From the NCBI GenBank assembly GCA_017516925.1, contig JAFXAQ010000047.1, forward strand, positions 1 to 43,587: a stretch of DNA of 43,587 bases, given 5' to 3'. Below the pieces are notes generated by a model, which had not been told where the DNA came from, did no database searches, and worked only from the letters and a program-made list of their open reading frames with translations. Every line of letters begins with the position of its first letter. The first letter of the stretch is position 1. The position numbers and the translations under genes are program-made. This DNA is from Oscillospiraceae bacterium. GTDB taxonomy: Bacteria; Bacillota; Clostridia; Oscillospirales; Oscillospiraceae. Positions 6,450 through 14,164 of the stretch are shown here, piece by piece.

Positions 6450-8201
6450 TTATCCAATTCGGGTCTGGGTAGTATACAGGTCTGCGTAAACGCCGCCTTT
6501 TTCCAAAAGTTCCTCGTGGGTGCCGCACTCGGTGATTTCCCCATCGGAGATGGACACAATACGGCTGGCTGTGCGAATGGTGGACAGCCGGTGGGCAATG
6601 ATGAGGGTGGTTCTACCCTGGGAAAGGGTGTCAAAAGCACGCTGGATTTTGGATTCTGTCACCGTATCCAACGCAGAGGTGGCCTCGTCCAAAATAAGAA
6701 TCGGTGGGTTTTTCAGGAAAATCCGGGCAATGGCCACACGTTGCTTCTGACCACCGGATAGGAGCGTTCCACGCTCGCCTACATAGGTCTGGAAGCCCTT
6801 TGGCATTGCCAGAATATCCTCATAAATCTCCGCTTTCTTTGCCGCCTCAATTACCTCTTCTTCGGTGGCATCCGGCTTGCCGTAACGGATATTTTCCAAA
6901 ATCGTATCGGCAAACAAAAACACATCCTGCTGGACAATACCGATGTTCTGGTGGATGGATTTTTGGGTCACATCCCGCACATCCTGGCCATCGATCAAGA
7001 TACTGCCCTGGGTCACCTCGTAAAACCGGGGGATCAACTGACACAGGGTGGTTTTGCCGCCACCGGAAGGGCCTACAATAGCAATGGTTTCTCCCGGTGC
7101 GATCTCCAGATTGACATTTTTCAGAACTGCCAGATCACCGTCATAGGCAAAGGACACATCCCGGACAGAAATGGCGCCTTTTATTTTTTCCAGCGCCGGG
7201 GCATTTTCCTGATCCTGCAAGGTAGGCTCGGTACGCATCAGTTCCACAAAGCGGTTCAGCCCTGCAAAGCCATTGGCGAAAAGCTCTGAAAAAGAGGAAA
7301 GCTTGCGCATAGGCGCAATAAAGCTTGTAATATATAAAGAAAAGGTCAGCAAATCCCGGTAATCCATTTTCCGGGTCATCACCAGATAACCGCCGTAGCC
7401 AATCACTACCACATTCAGGCAGGTCAGCCAGAATTCCATTGAGGCTGAAAACCGGCCCATTGCCTTGTGGAAGCTCCGCTTGGAGGTTTTATAAATATCG
7501 TTGGCTGTGTTAAACCGACGGTTTTCCAGGTCTTCGTTGGCAAAGGCCTTGGCTGTGCGGATTCCGGTGAGGCTGGACTCAATTTCCTGGTTGATATGAC
7601 CTAACTTTTCCTTGACGGAAACCGAGGCTTTCTCCATACTGCTTCGCATAGAAAAGATCACAATCAAAAAGACCGGGATCAAAATTCCCACCACCAGCGC
7701 CAAGCGCCACTGGATGGTTCCCATCACCACAAGCGCACCCACAATGGTCAGACTTGCCGTAATCACATCCTCCGGACCGTGGTGCGCCAACTCTGTCACC
7801 TCAAACAGGTCAGCAGTCAGCCGGCTCATCAGCTGGGGTGTGCGGTTACGGTCATAGAAATCGTAATTCAGCTCCTGCATATGCCGAAACAGGTCTGAGC
7901 GAATATCTGCCTCCACCCGAATGCCAAAGGTATGACCGTAATAGCAGACAATATAGTTCAAAAAAGCCCGGATCAGGTAGCACACCACCATAGCGCCCAT
8001 CACGGTAAAGAACAGACCAAACAGGTTGTGGGGCAGCATTTCATACAGGGCGCTGCGGGTTACCAGCGGGAACAGCAAATCAATCCCCGCAATGAGCATT
8101 GCGCACAGAACATCAATAAAAAACAGCTTCTTATGCCGGGAAAAATAGGAAAGAAATATCCGCAAGGGAGATTTCTGTTGATATTCCTTGGTTGTCATCA
8201 T
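6450..8201 (-). CDS. ABC exporter half-transporter (fused permease and ATPase)
   Basis: This protein of about 583 residues has the MsbA/LmrA-type layout. An N-terminal membrane domain of six helices (residues about 20-320) is followed by an ATPase domain with Walker A GPSGGGKTT (about 375), Q-loop, signature LSGGQKQR (about 480), Walker B ILILDEATSALD (about 500) and the switch His in IAHR. It should work as a homodimer exporting lipids, drugs or peptides from the cytoplasmic membrane. Two adjacent ATG codons (8201 and 8198) follow GAGG; either is possible and a GTG at 8207 is unlikely. No peptidase domain or partner transporter is present. It is divergent from the pseudouridine synthase gene, and no regulator is adjacent. 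The substrate cannot be predicted. Confidence 0.92.
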   Translation of the reverse strand: MMTTKEYQQKSPLRIFLSYFSRHKKLFFIDVLCAMLIAGIDLLFPLVTRSALYEMLPHNLFGLFFTVMGAMVVCYLIRAFLNYIVCYYGHTFGIRVEADIRSDLFRHMQELNYDFYDRNRTPQLMSRLTADLFEVTELAHHGPEDVITASLTIVGALVVMGTIQWRLALVVGILIPVFLIVIFSMRSSMEKASVSVKEKLGHINQEIESSLTGIRTAKAFANEDLENRRFNTANDIYKTSKRSFHKAMGRFSASMEFWLTCLNVVVIGYGGYLVMTRKMDYRDLLTFSLYITSFIAPMRKLSSFSELFANGFAGLNRFVELMRTEPTLQDQENAPALEKIKGAISVRDVSFAYDGDLAVLKNVNLEIAPGETIAIVGPSGGGKTTLCQLIPRFYEVTQGSILIDGQDVRDVTQKSIHQNIGIVQQDVFLFADTILENIRYGKPDATEEEVIEAAKKAEIYEDILAMPKGFQTYVGERGTLLSGGQKQRVAIARIFLKNPPILILDEATSALDTVTESKIQRAFDTLSQGRTTLIIAHRLSTIRTASRIVSISDGEITECGTHEELLEKGGVYADLYTTQTRIG

Positions 8202-8237
8202 CCTCACCTCTTTTCTTTATTATACACAGAAAAAACA

Positions 8238-8266
8238 TTTACGCAAGGGCAGTGTTATGATATACT
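8238..8266 (+). promoter_or_regulatory. Promoter of the pseudouridine synthase operon
   Basis: TTTACG (8238-8243), a 17-base spacer and TATACT (8261-8266) lie 23 bases before the ATG at 8289. It probably also drives the TPR and DUF4037 genes. Confidence 0.55.
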
Positions 8267-8288
8267 GTTTGTAAAGGATGTGACGAGA

Positions 8289-8870
8289 ATGGAAATTCTG
8301 TTTTCCGATAAGGACATTGCTGTTTGCCTGAAGCCTGTGGGGCTGGATGCGGAGCACGAAGTGCCGCAATTGCTCCGGGAACAGCTGGGCGGAGAGATTT
8401 TCACGCTGCATCGGCTGGACAAAAACGTAGGCGGTGTGATGGTATATGCCCGGAGCAAAAAAAGCGCCGGGGCGCTTTCCTGGCTTATTCAAAGTGGCGA
8501 AATGGTAAAAGAATATGTGGCAAAAGTTCACGGAGAGGTGCCTGCGACAGGTGACTGGGAAGATTTACTTTTTAAGGATTCCCGGCGAAACAAGGTGTTT
8601 GTGGTGGACCGGGAACGAACCGGGGTCAAAAAAGCACGATTGGAATTTCAGCGGTTGCAGCCGGGGCTTGTGCAAATTCGCCTGCATACCGGAAGAAGCC
8701 ACCAAATTCGGGTGCAGTTTGCTTCCCGGGGCTTTCCGCTGGTAGGCGACCATAAATATGGCGCCCGGGATGACGTTGCGGCACCGATGCTGTATTCTTT
8801 CCGCATCACCTTCCCCTATCAGGGAAAAACGGCAGTATTTTCCCATCTGCCGGACTGGGCAAAGGAGTAA
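8289..8870 (+). CDS. RluA-family RNA pseudouridine synthase
   Basis: This 193-residue protein carries the RluA motif HRLDKNVGG with the catalytic aspartate at residue 44. The conserved LHTGRSHQIRVQF and PLVGDHKYG blocks follow near 135-160. It converts uridine to pseudouridine in rRNA or tRNA; the exact target cannot be assigned. At 193 residues it lacks the S4 domain of RluC/D, as small members of the family (TruC/RluA-like) do. The ATG at 8289 is the first that begins the family homology; the open frame continues upstream to 7932 but only as antisense of the ABC gene. The stop is three bases before the TPR gene, so the genes are co-transcribed, perhaps only by chance of position. Confidence 0.88.
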   Translation: MEILFSDKDIAVCLKPVGLDAEHEVPQLLREQLGGEIFTLHRLDKNVGGVMVYARSKKSAGALSWLIQSGEMVKEYVAKVHGEVPATGDWEDLLFKDSRRNKVFVVDRERTGVKKARLEFQRLQPGLVQIRLHTGRSHQIRVQFASRGFPLVGDHKYGARDDVAAPMLYSFRITFPYQGKTAVFSHLPDWAKE

Positions 8871-8873
8871 CTT

Positions 8874-9686
8874 ATGGATATAGAAGATTTGAAGTTTAAT
8901 TTTGGCTGTGCCTCCTGTGGCTACAAAAAGCAGGCTGCGGACAAGCCCTTGGGGCATATCCCGGTGAGCCGGGTCATTGAGAAGCTGGATGAATGCTTTT
9001 CCAGAAACGATATGCCGGAAGCCGGGCGGCTTCTGGACTACTGGCGGAAAGAGGCAGTATCTCTCCGGGACAGCCGGGGTGAGCTGACGGTTGTCAGTGA
9101 GCAAATTGGTTATTTCCGGAAAACCGGAGAAAAAGAACAGGCTTTGGAAGCCGTTTCCCGGGCATTGGAACTGATTGGACAAGACCCGGACAACGTCTCC
9201 TACGGCACGATTTTGCTCAATGCCGCCACCACGCTGAAAGCCTTTGGCAAGGCAGAGGAAGCCCTCCCCCTTTACGATCAGGCGTTTGCGCTCTACAAGG
9301 CGCATTTGGCGGAGGATGATGTGCTCTTTGCCGGGTACTATAATAATTACGGCTTGGCTTTGGCAGATTTGGATCGCTATGTGGAGGCAGAGGCAGCTTA
9401 TCAAAAAGCCCTTTCCATTGTGCTGAAAAAGGAAAACAGGCTGGGTGGGGCAATCACCTACCTGAATATGGCGCAGATGTATCCCTACTGGGATGAAAAA
9501 TCTGCCGCAGACATCAAACTCTGTCTGGAAAAGGCAAGAGAAATTCTGGAGAGCCCGGAAAACGAACAAAACGGCTACTATGCCTTTGTGCTTTCCAAGT
9601 GCGCCCCCGCCTTCCGGGAATTTGGAAAGCCCGATATTGCCGCTAAAATGGAAACGCTATCGGAGGAAATCTATGCAGGGAATTGA
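8874..9686 (+). CDS. Tetratricopeptide-repeat protein
   Basis: This 270-residue protein opens with a short segment holding two cysteines (FGCASCGY) and then becomes all-helical. Two or three TPR units lie at about residues 90-190, with repeats such as GKAEEALPLYDQAFALY and DRYVEAEAAYQKALSI spaced about 40 residues apart. TPRs bind protein partners. It starts three bases after the pseudouridine synthase gene, and its last 14 bases overlap the DUF4037 gene, whose ribosome site lies inside it. Translational coupling suggests the TPR protein and the DUF4037 nucleotidyltransferase-like protein work together, the TPR part perhaps as adaptor or regulator. No signal peptide; cytoplasmic. Confidence 0.88.
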   Translation: MDIEDLKFNFGCASCGYKKQAADKPLGHIPVSRVIEKLDECFSRNDMPEAGRLLDYWRKEAVSLRDSRGELTVVSEQIGYFRKTGEKEQALEAVSRALELIGQDPDNVSYGTILLNAATTLKAFGKAEEALPLYDQAFALYKAHLAEDDVLFAGYYNNYGLALADLDRYVEAEAAYQKALSIVLKKENRLGGAITYLNMAQMYPYWDEKSAADIKLCLEKAREILESPENEQNGYYAFVLSKCAPAFREFGKPDIAAKMETLSEEIYAGN

Positions 9687-10590
9687 ACTTTGCAAAGCCT
9701 ATTATGAAGCCTACGGAAAACCGATGCTGGAAACCCAATTTGCAGATAAGCTGGACCGGATTGCCGTGGGCTTGGTGGGAGAAGGCTCCGAGTGTCTGGG
9801 CTATGACGATGAAATCTCCCGGGACCACGATTTTGAGCCGGGCTTTTGCCTGTGGATCACCCGGGAGGATGAACGGGACTTCGGTTTCCGGCTGGAACGA
9901 GCGTATGCCAAACTTCCCAAAACCTTCGAAGGATACACAAGAGCGCCCCTGTCTCCGGTGGGAGGCAACCGCCACGGTGTACTGGTCATTGAGGACTTTT
10001 ATGAAAAGTTCTTAGGGACAACCTCTGTTCCGGAAACGATTTCCCAATGGTTGTCCATCCCCTCTGCCACCTTGCGCACCGTTGTCAGTGGGCAGGTGTG
10101 GCAGGATGATTTGGGGGTCTTTTCCAAAATCCGGGAGACGCTGCAAGCAGGCTACCCGGAGGACATCCGGCTGAAAAAGCTTGCCGCCCACACCATTATG
10201 ATGAACCAAGCCGGTCAGCACAATCTGGGGCGCTGTCTTGCCCGGGATGAAATGGGCGGCGCACAGCTATGCATTGCCGAGTTTGTCCGCCACGCAATTT
10301 CTGCCATTTATTTGCTGAATAATACTTACGAGCCCTTTTATAAATGGGCATACCGGGGTATGCGGGAGTTGCCGATTTTGTGGGAGCTGGAAAGCGCCCT
10401 CACATCCCTGCCCTTAAGCGAACATCCGGAAACACTGGTTGCAGAGATTGCTCACAGCTTTTCTGAGGCTTTCCGTCAGCAAGGAATTTCCGATGCTCAG
10501 GGTGATGCCCTCTGCGCTCACGCTTATGCCATTACCAACAAAATCACCGACGCAAACATCCGGAATATGCACGTGATGGACGGCATTTGA
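9673..10590 (+). CDS. DUF4037 nucleotidyltransferase-like protein
   Basis: This 305-residue protein has a nucleotidyltransferase-type start: VGLVGEGSE (residues 33-40) followed by YDDEISRDHD (44-53). Here the Gly-Ser and the acidic residues match the GS...DxD-type metal site of the DNA polymerase beta superfamily. The rest fits DUF4037, whose members resemble aminoglycoside or nucleotide transferases of unknown substrate. The start at 9673 lies inside the preceding TPR gene (14-base overlap), with GGAGG eight bases upstream; the longer open frame from 9493 is an out-of-frame shadow. Chemistry is inferred from motif only. Transferring a nucleotide to a small molecule, tRNA or protein are all possible. 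Confidence 0.85.
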   Translation: MQGIELCKAYYEAYGKPMLETQFADKLDRIAVGLVGEGSECLGYDDEISRDHDFEPGFCLWITREDERDFGFRLERAYAKLPKTFEGYTRAPLSPVGGNRHGVLVIEDFYEKFLGTTSVPETISQWLSIPSATLRTVVSGQVWQDDLGVFSKIRETLQAGYPEDIRLKKLAAHTIMMNQAGQHNLGRCLARDEMGGAQLCIAEFVRHAISAIYLLNNTYEPFYKWAYRGMRELPILWELESALTSLPLSEHPETLVAEIAHSFSEAFRQQGISDAQGDALCAHAYAITNKITDANIRNMHVMDGI

Positions 10591-10620
10591 CAGGAAGAAC
10601 AGATTGTCGTGAACGGTATG

Positions 10621-10760
10621 GAATCCCCCGGTCAGCTTCGCTGACAGCCCACTTCACACGGGGCCTTAGCCATGCAATGTCGGAGGCAAGTATGGATATC
10701 AATTGACTACCCCTCAGTCAAAAATCAAAGATTTTTGCCAGCTCCCCTGACAAGGGGAGC
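10621..10760. repeat. Palindromic intergenic repeat of Clostridia type
   Basis: Several short palindromes are packed together: GTCAGC/GCTGAC (10631-10645), AAAAATC/GATTTTT (10720-10736) and GCTCCCCT/AGGGGAGC (10741-10760), with the phrase ACCCCTCAGTCA between. From general knowledge, sequences of the type CCCCTCAGTCA...GCTCCCC...GGGGAGCC recur between genes in Ruminococcaceae-like genomes. It is non-coding and follows the DUF4037 stop; a separate terminator comes after it. Confidence 0.6.
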
Positions 10761-10765
10761 CTAAA

Positions 10766-10794
10766 AAAGGCAGACACGAGATGTGTCTGCCTTT
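10766..10794. terminator. Terminator between convergent genes
   Basis: AAAGGCAGACAC and GTGTCTGCCTTT form a 12-bp perfect stem around GAGAT, with T-rich flanks in both directions. It ends galK leftward and DUF4037 rightward. Confidence 0.85.
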
Positions 10795-10798
10795 GCTT

Positions 10799-12070
10799 TT
10801 ATAGGATACGCAAGCCGCCGAGGGGGCGGATGGAGAGGATATGGCAAGCGCCCTGGCCAAAGACGGCTTCTATGCCGCTGCGGTAGCTTTCTACCAGCAT
10901 TTCCGGTACGTAAGCCTGTATGGTGCCGGCAAAGCCGCCACCCTGCACACGGCTGACTCCCTGCCCCTGCAGCAGCTCGTCACTGAGGGCAAGCGCAACC
11001 GAGATGCCCTGACTTTGCACATTTTTGGACGTATACACGTTTTGCAGATACTGGAAGGAGGATGCGCCGGAGGCCTTTACCAGCTTCAAGAACCCGCTGA
11101 AATCCTTTTGTTCCAGAGCAAGCCTTTGGGCATCTGCCCGTTCATTTTCCGCATACAGGTGCATCGCCCGGAGCACAGGACGGTCACCCAGCTTTTCCCG
11201 GAGAGCAGGAATGTTCTGATAAAACGTCTGCTTATCCACTTCCGACAGGACTGTTTTCCCCAAAGCAGCTGCAACAGAACGCATTTCACCGGGAATGGCT
11301 GCGTATTCGTCCGTCAGGTCCGCATGGGAGCCCTTGGTATCCACCACGCACAGGGCATAGCCGTATGTCTGCAGGTCCAGAGAAACCGGCTGCACATCCG
11401 GCTTTTGGGGATTACCGAAATCTACGTACACAAGGCTACCCACAGAGGATGCCATTTGGTCCAGCAGACCGCAGGGCTTTCCAAAATGGATATTCTCTGC
11501 CTCCTGACCAATTTGCGCCAGGGTGATTGCATCCACCGCGCCCTGATTATACAGACCTGAGAAGATATTTCCCAGCAGCACCTCAAAGGCTGCCGAGGAG
11601 GAAAGACCGGAACCGGACAGCACGTCACTGGTCACGTAGGCATCAAAGGCGCCGATGGCATAGCCACGCTTGTGCATAGCCGCTGCCACGCCACGAATCA
11701 GCGCTTTGGTGGTGCCATATTCTTCCGTATTTGCCGCCAGGTCGGAAATATCCGCCTGCACTTCCCCATAGCCCTCTGAGAACAGCCGAATGGTTGTTCC
11801 GGGCTTGGGCAGCACCACCGCAATGGCATCCAAATTCACCGCTGCCGCCAGCACCTTGCCGTTTTGGTGGTCGGTATGGTTGCCACCCACCTCGGTTCTG
11901 CCGGGGGCAGAATACAGCTGCACCTCGCCGTCGCCGTACTGGGCTTTGAAGGCATTCAGCGCCGCTATGTACCGCTTTGTCTGGTTTTCCAGATTTCTCT
12001 TGCCGTACAGGCGGCACAGAAGCTCTGCGCATTTTTCAGACTGTAGCTGCAAAATCGTTTCCGCAATCAT
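10799..12070 (-). CDS. galK: Galactokinase-family GHMP kinase
   Basis: This 423-residue cytoplasmic enzyme has galactokinase landmarks. The N-terminal sugar-binding motif is PGRTEVGGNHTDHQNG near residues 56-71, the GHMP ATP loop is LSGSGLSSSAAFE near 150, and PCGLLDQMAS holds the presumed catalytic Asp. It phosphorylates galactose, or a related sugar, at C1 using ATP. The first motif differs from the textbook form (GRVNLIGEHTDYN) but keeps the His-Thr-Asp core. The gene follows galM by ten bases, and its GGAG ribosome site overlaps the galM stop, so the pair is an operon. No galT or galE is present in the window, so the Leloir pathway must be completed elsewhere, or the kinase serves another route. 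Confidence 0.88.
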   Translation of the reverse strand: MIAETILQLQSEKCAELLCRLYGKRNLENQTKRYIAALNAFKAQYGDGEVQLYSAPGRTEVGGNHTDHQNGKVLAAAVNLDAIAVVLPKPGTTIRLFSEGYGEVQADISDLAANTEEYGTTKALIRGVAAAMHKRGYAIGAFDAYVTSDVLSGSGLSSSAAFEVLLGNIFSGLYNQGAVDAITLAQIGQEAENIHFGKPCGLLDQMASSVGSLVYVDFGNPQKPDVQPVSLDLQTYGYALCVVDTKGSHADLTDEYAAIPGEMRSVAAALGKTVLSEVDKQTFYQNIPALREKLGDRPVLRAMHLYAENERADAQRLALEQKDFSGFLKLVKASGASSFQYLQNVYTSKNVQSQGISVALALSDELLQGQGVSRVQGGGFAGTIQAYVPEMLVESYRSGIEAVFGQGACHILSIRPLGGLRIL

Positions 12071-12080
12071 AATTTGCTCC

Positions 12081-13097
12081 TTAAAATTGATAGATAGTCG
12101 TGCTGTGGTAGGGTCTGTCCGGACCGAAGATACAGGACGGGAAATGGGGCTTATTCACGCTGTCCGGGAAGAACTGGGTTTCCATGGCAAAGCCGCTGTA
12201 GCGACCGTAAACAGCGCCGTCCTTGGCATTTTCCGGCTCCATCATATTGCCGGAATAAATCTGCACCCCGGGAAGGTCTGTGTACACCGTCATTGTGCGA
12301 GTTTCGTCAGAATTTTTTACAACGGCAATTTTTCGCACCTCGCCATTAAAGCTGTCTAACGACCAGTTGTGGTCATAGCCCTTGGTTTCAGGCAGCTGAT
12401 GCATCCGGGCACCGAAAGGCTGCATAATCCTAAAATCCATCGGCGTGTTTTCTACCGGCAGAATCTCACCGGTAGGAATTAAATCCTGATACACCGGGGT
12501 GAAAGCCGAAGCAAACAGCTGCAGCTTATGGTTTTTAATATCACCGCTGCCCTGTCCGTCCAGATTAAAATAACAGTGGTTGGTCATATTGATGGGGGTG
12601 TTTTGGTCACTGGTCACGTCATAGGTAATTTCCAAGGCATTGTCCCAGGTCAGGGTATAACGGACGGAGATTTCCTTATTACCGCCAAAGCCCATTTCCC
12701 CGTGGCCCAGGTGCAGACGGAACGTAACAGAATTTTCCTCCACAGAATAATCCCACACACGCTTATGCGCACCCAGGTCACGGTGGGAATGGAGGTTGTT
12801 TTCGCCGTCATTTTTATCCAAGTGATAGGTTTTACCCTCCAGGGTATATTCCGCGCCACCAATTCTGTTGGAATTGGGACCGATAATGGCGCCGTAAAAG
12901 TTGTTGTTTTCCCGGTATTCCTCCAAGGTATCATAGCCCAGCGCCACGTCTGCAACCTTTCCGTGAATATCCGGAACCTCCAGGCGGATAAGTAAGGCGC
13001 CGAAGTTACTTAAGGTCACGGACATTTTATTCTCGTTTTCCAAACGGAACAGGAAGATTTCCCGGTTATCTATTTTACCAAATAAGGTCTTTTCCAT
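12081..13097 (-). CDS. galM: Aldose 1-epimerase (galactose mutarotase)
   Basis: This 338-residue enzyme interconverts alpha and beta anomers of galactose or glucose, supplying the alpha form to galactokinase. Family features are YGAIIGPNSNRIGGAEYTL near 75, NLHSHRDLGAHKRVW with the conserved His near 100, and NMTNHCYFNLDGQG with the second catalytic His near 170. The usual Glu lies in the C-terminal MTVYTDLPGVQIYSG/ETQFFPDSVN region. The start at 13097 is chosen because GAGG stands seven bases upstream; the frame opens 18 bases earlier without a good ribosome site. It is first in the galM-galK operon, behind its own promoter and insulated from the AraC gene by a terminator. Confidence 0.93.
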   Translation of the reverse strand: MEKTLFGKIDNREIFLFRLENENKMSVTLSNFGALLIRLEVPDIHGKVADVALGYDTLEEYRENNNFYGAIIGPNSNRIGGAEYTLEGKTYHLDKNDGENNLHSHRDLGAHKRVWDYSVEENSVTFRLHLGHGEMGFGGNKEISVRYTLTWDNALEITYDVTSDQNTPINMTNHCYFNLDGQGSGDIKNHKLQLFASAFTPVYQDLIPTGEILPVENTPMDFRIMQPFGARMHQLPETKGYDHNWSLDSFNGEVRKIAVVKNSDETRTMTVYTDLPGVQIYSGNMMEPENAKDGAVYGRYSGFAMETQFFPDSVNKPHFPSCIFGPDRPYHSTTIYQF

Positions 13098-13142
13098 AGC
13101 TTTCCTCGATTTCACTTTTTTACGTTCTCGCTGTGTTCTCTT

Positions 13143-13171
13143 ATTTTACCGATTTCCCCTATTACAGTCAA
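13143..13171 (-). promoter_or_regulatory. Promoter of galM-galK
   Basis: On the minus strand TTGACT (-35, 13166-13171), a 17-base spacer and TAAAAT (-10, 13143-13148) lie between the AraC terminator and the galM start. Confidence 0.65.
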
Positions 13172-13189
13172 GGGCGTTTAAGAAAAAAA

Positions 13190-13210
13190 GGGGACAGCAA
13201 AACTGTCCCC
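13190..13210 (-). terminator. Intrinsic terminator of the AraC gene
   Basis: GGGGACAG and CTGTCCCC flank a five-base loop. On the minus strand the stem is followed by eight T, a textbook intrinsic terminator. It shows that galMK is not read from the AraC gene. Confidence 0.9.
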
Positions 13211-13225
13211 AGTGTGGAACTATTC

Positions 13226-14032
13226 TTACTTCTGCATTTTCTTTCGATATTCCCGGGGGCGAATGCCGCATTTATGCTTAAACAAATTGGAGAAATAATG
13301 GGCATCATTATAGCCCACCGTTTCTGCAATCTCCTGAATGGACAGGCGGGAATTTGCCAGCATCGACTGGGCAATATCAATTTTACGCTCCAACTGATAC
13401 TGGTACGGGGTTATCCCAAATTCCCGGGTGAACAGCTTCAGGCAATAGTCGTTGGAACGGAAAATGATGGTCGCCAGCTCTGCGCCGCTGACAATACGGG
13501 TAGCATTGACATCCAGGTACTCCTTCAGCCGCAGGGCTTCCTCACTGTGGCGGATATTCTCCTGCCCGGAGGACAAGCGGGAAATAATCTCCAGGAAAAT
13601 TCCCTGAAGCTTCGCCTGAATTACGTTCTCCTCATCCTCAGAACGAATTACGTCCTGTATCCGCAGGAATACCTCCCGCAAGCTGTTGTCTCTGAAAAAG
13701 TGCTTGCCGGTCAAACCGTACTCCGCAATCACCCGGGGGCACAGTGAGCCTGTGATATTTAAGAAGATTTTGGTAAAGGGGCGCTCCTCATGGGCATAGT
13801 ACCGGTGTTCAAAATCCGTGGATAGGAAATAAATCATATCCTTTTCCACGTGGTGGACCGTGGTATCAATCTCCACATAGCCCTCCCCCTCCAGAACATA
13901 CTCCAAAACACAGACGATTGGATGGGGCCGATACATACGGTATGTTTTGTCGCAATACGAGGTGCCTGCCAAAGAAATGTGCAGATTGCGACTTTTGTCT
14001 TCTGCCGGAAAGGCTCTCATATCTTCATGCAA
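13226..14032 (-). CDS. AraC-family regulator
   Basis: This 268-residue protein has an N-terminal cupin-type ligand domain (VLEGEGYVEID near residue 48). The C-terminal double HTH is AELATIIFRSNDYCLKLFTREFG followed by IQEIAETVGYNDAHYFSNLFKHKCG and the closing PREYRK signature. The start is uncertain: a TTG at 14032 has GAGGG seven bases upstream, whereas the ATG at 14020 has no clear ribosome site. It is divergent from the DUF4965/glutaminase-like gene at 14165, with a 132-base AT-rich gap, so that gene is its likely target. It is separated from galMK by its own terminator. Confidence 0.9.
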   Translation of the reverse strand: MHEDMRAFPAEDKSRNLHISLAGTSYCDKTYRMYRPHPIVCVLEYVLEGEGYVEIDTTVHHVEKDMIYFLSTDFEHRYYAHEERPFTKIFLNITGSLCPRVIAEYGLTGKHFFRDNSLREVFLRIQDVIRSEDEENVIQAKLQGIFLEIISRLSSGQENIRHSEEALRLKEYLDVNATRIVSGAELATIIFRSNDYCLKLFTREFGITPYQYQLERKIDIAQSMLANSRLSIQEIAETVGYNDAHYFSNLFKHKCGIRPREYRKKMQK

Positions 14033-14164
14033 CTGATTTCCCTCACTTTTCCAATTATAATATCTAAATAAATTACAACTTTTTTCTGTATAATCTAATT
14101 ATAATTCAATAAATGAAAAAATGCAAGCTTATTTTAGAAAAAATGCAAGGGAGTTTAAGAAGTA

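Noticed and set aside
8565-9569. Open frame of 334 codons on the minus strand
   Set aside because: Antisense to the pseudouridine synthase and TPR genes; composition is that of a reverse-strand shadow.
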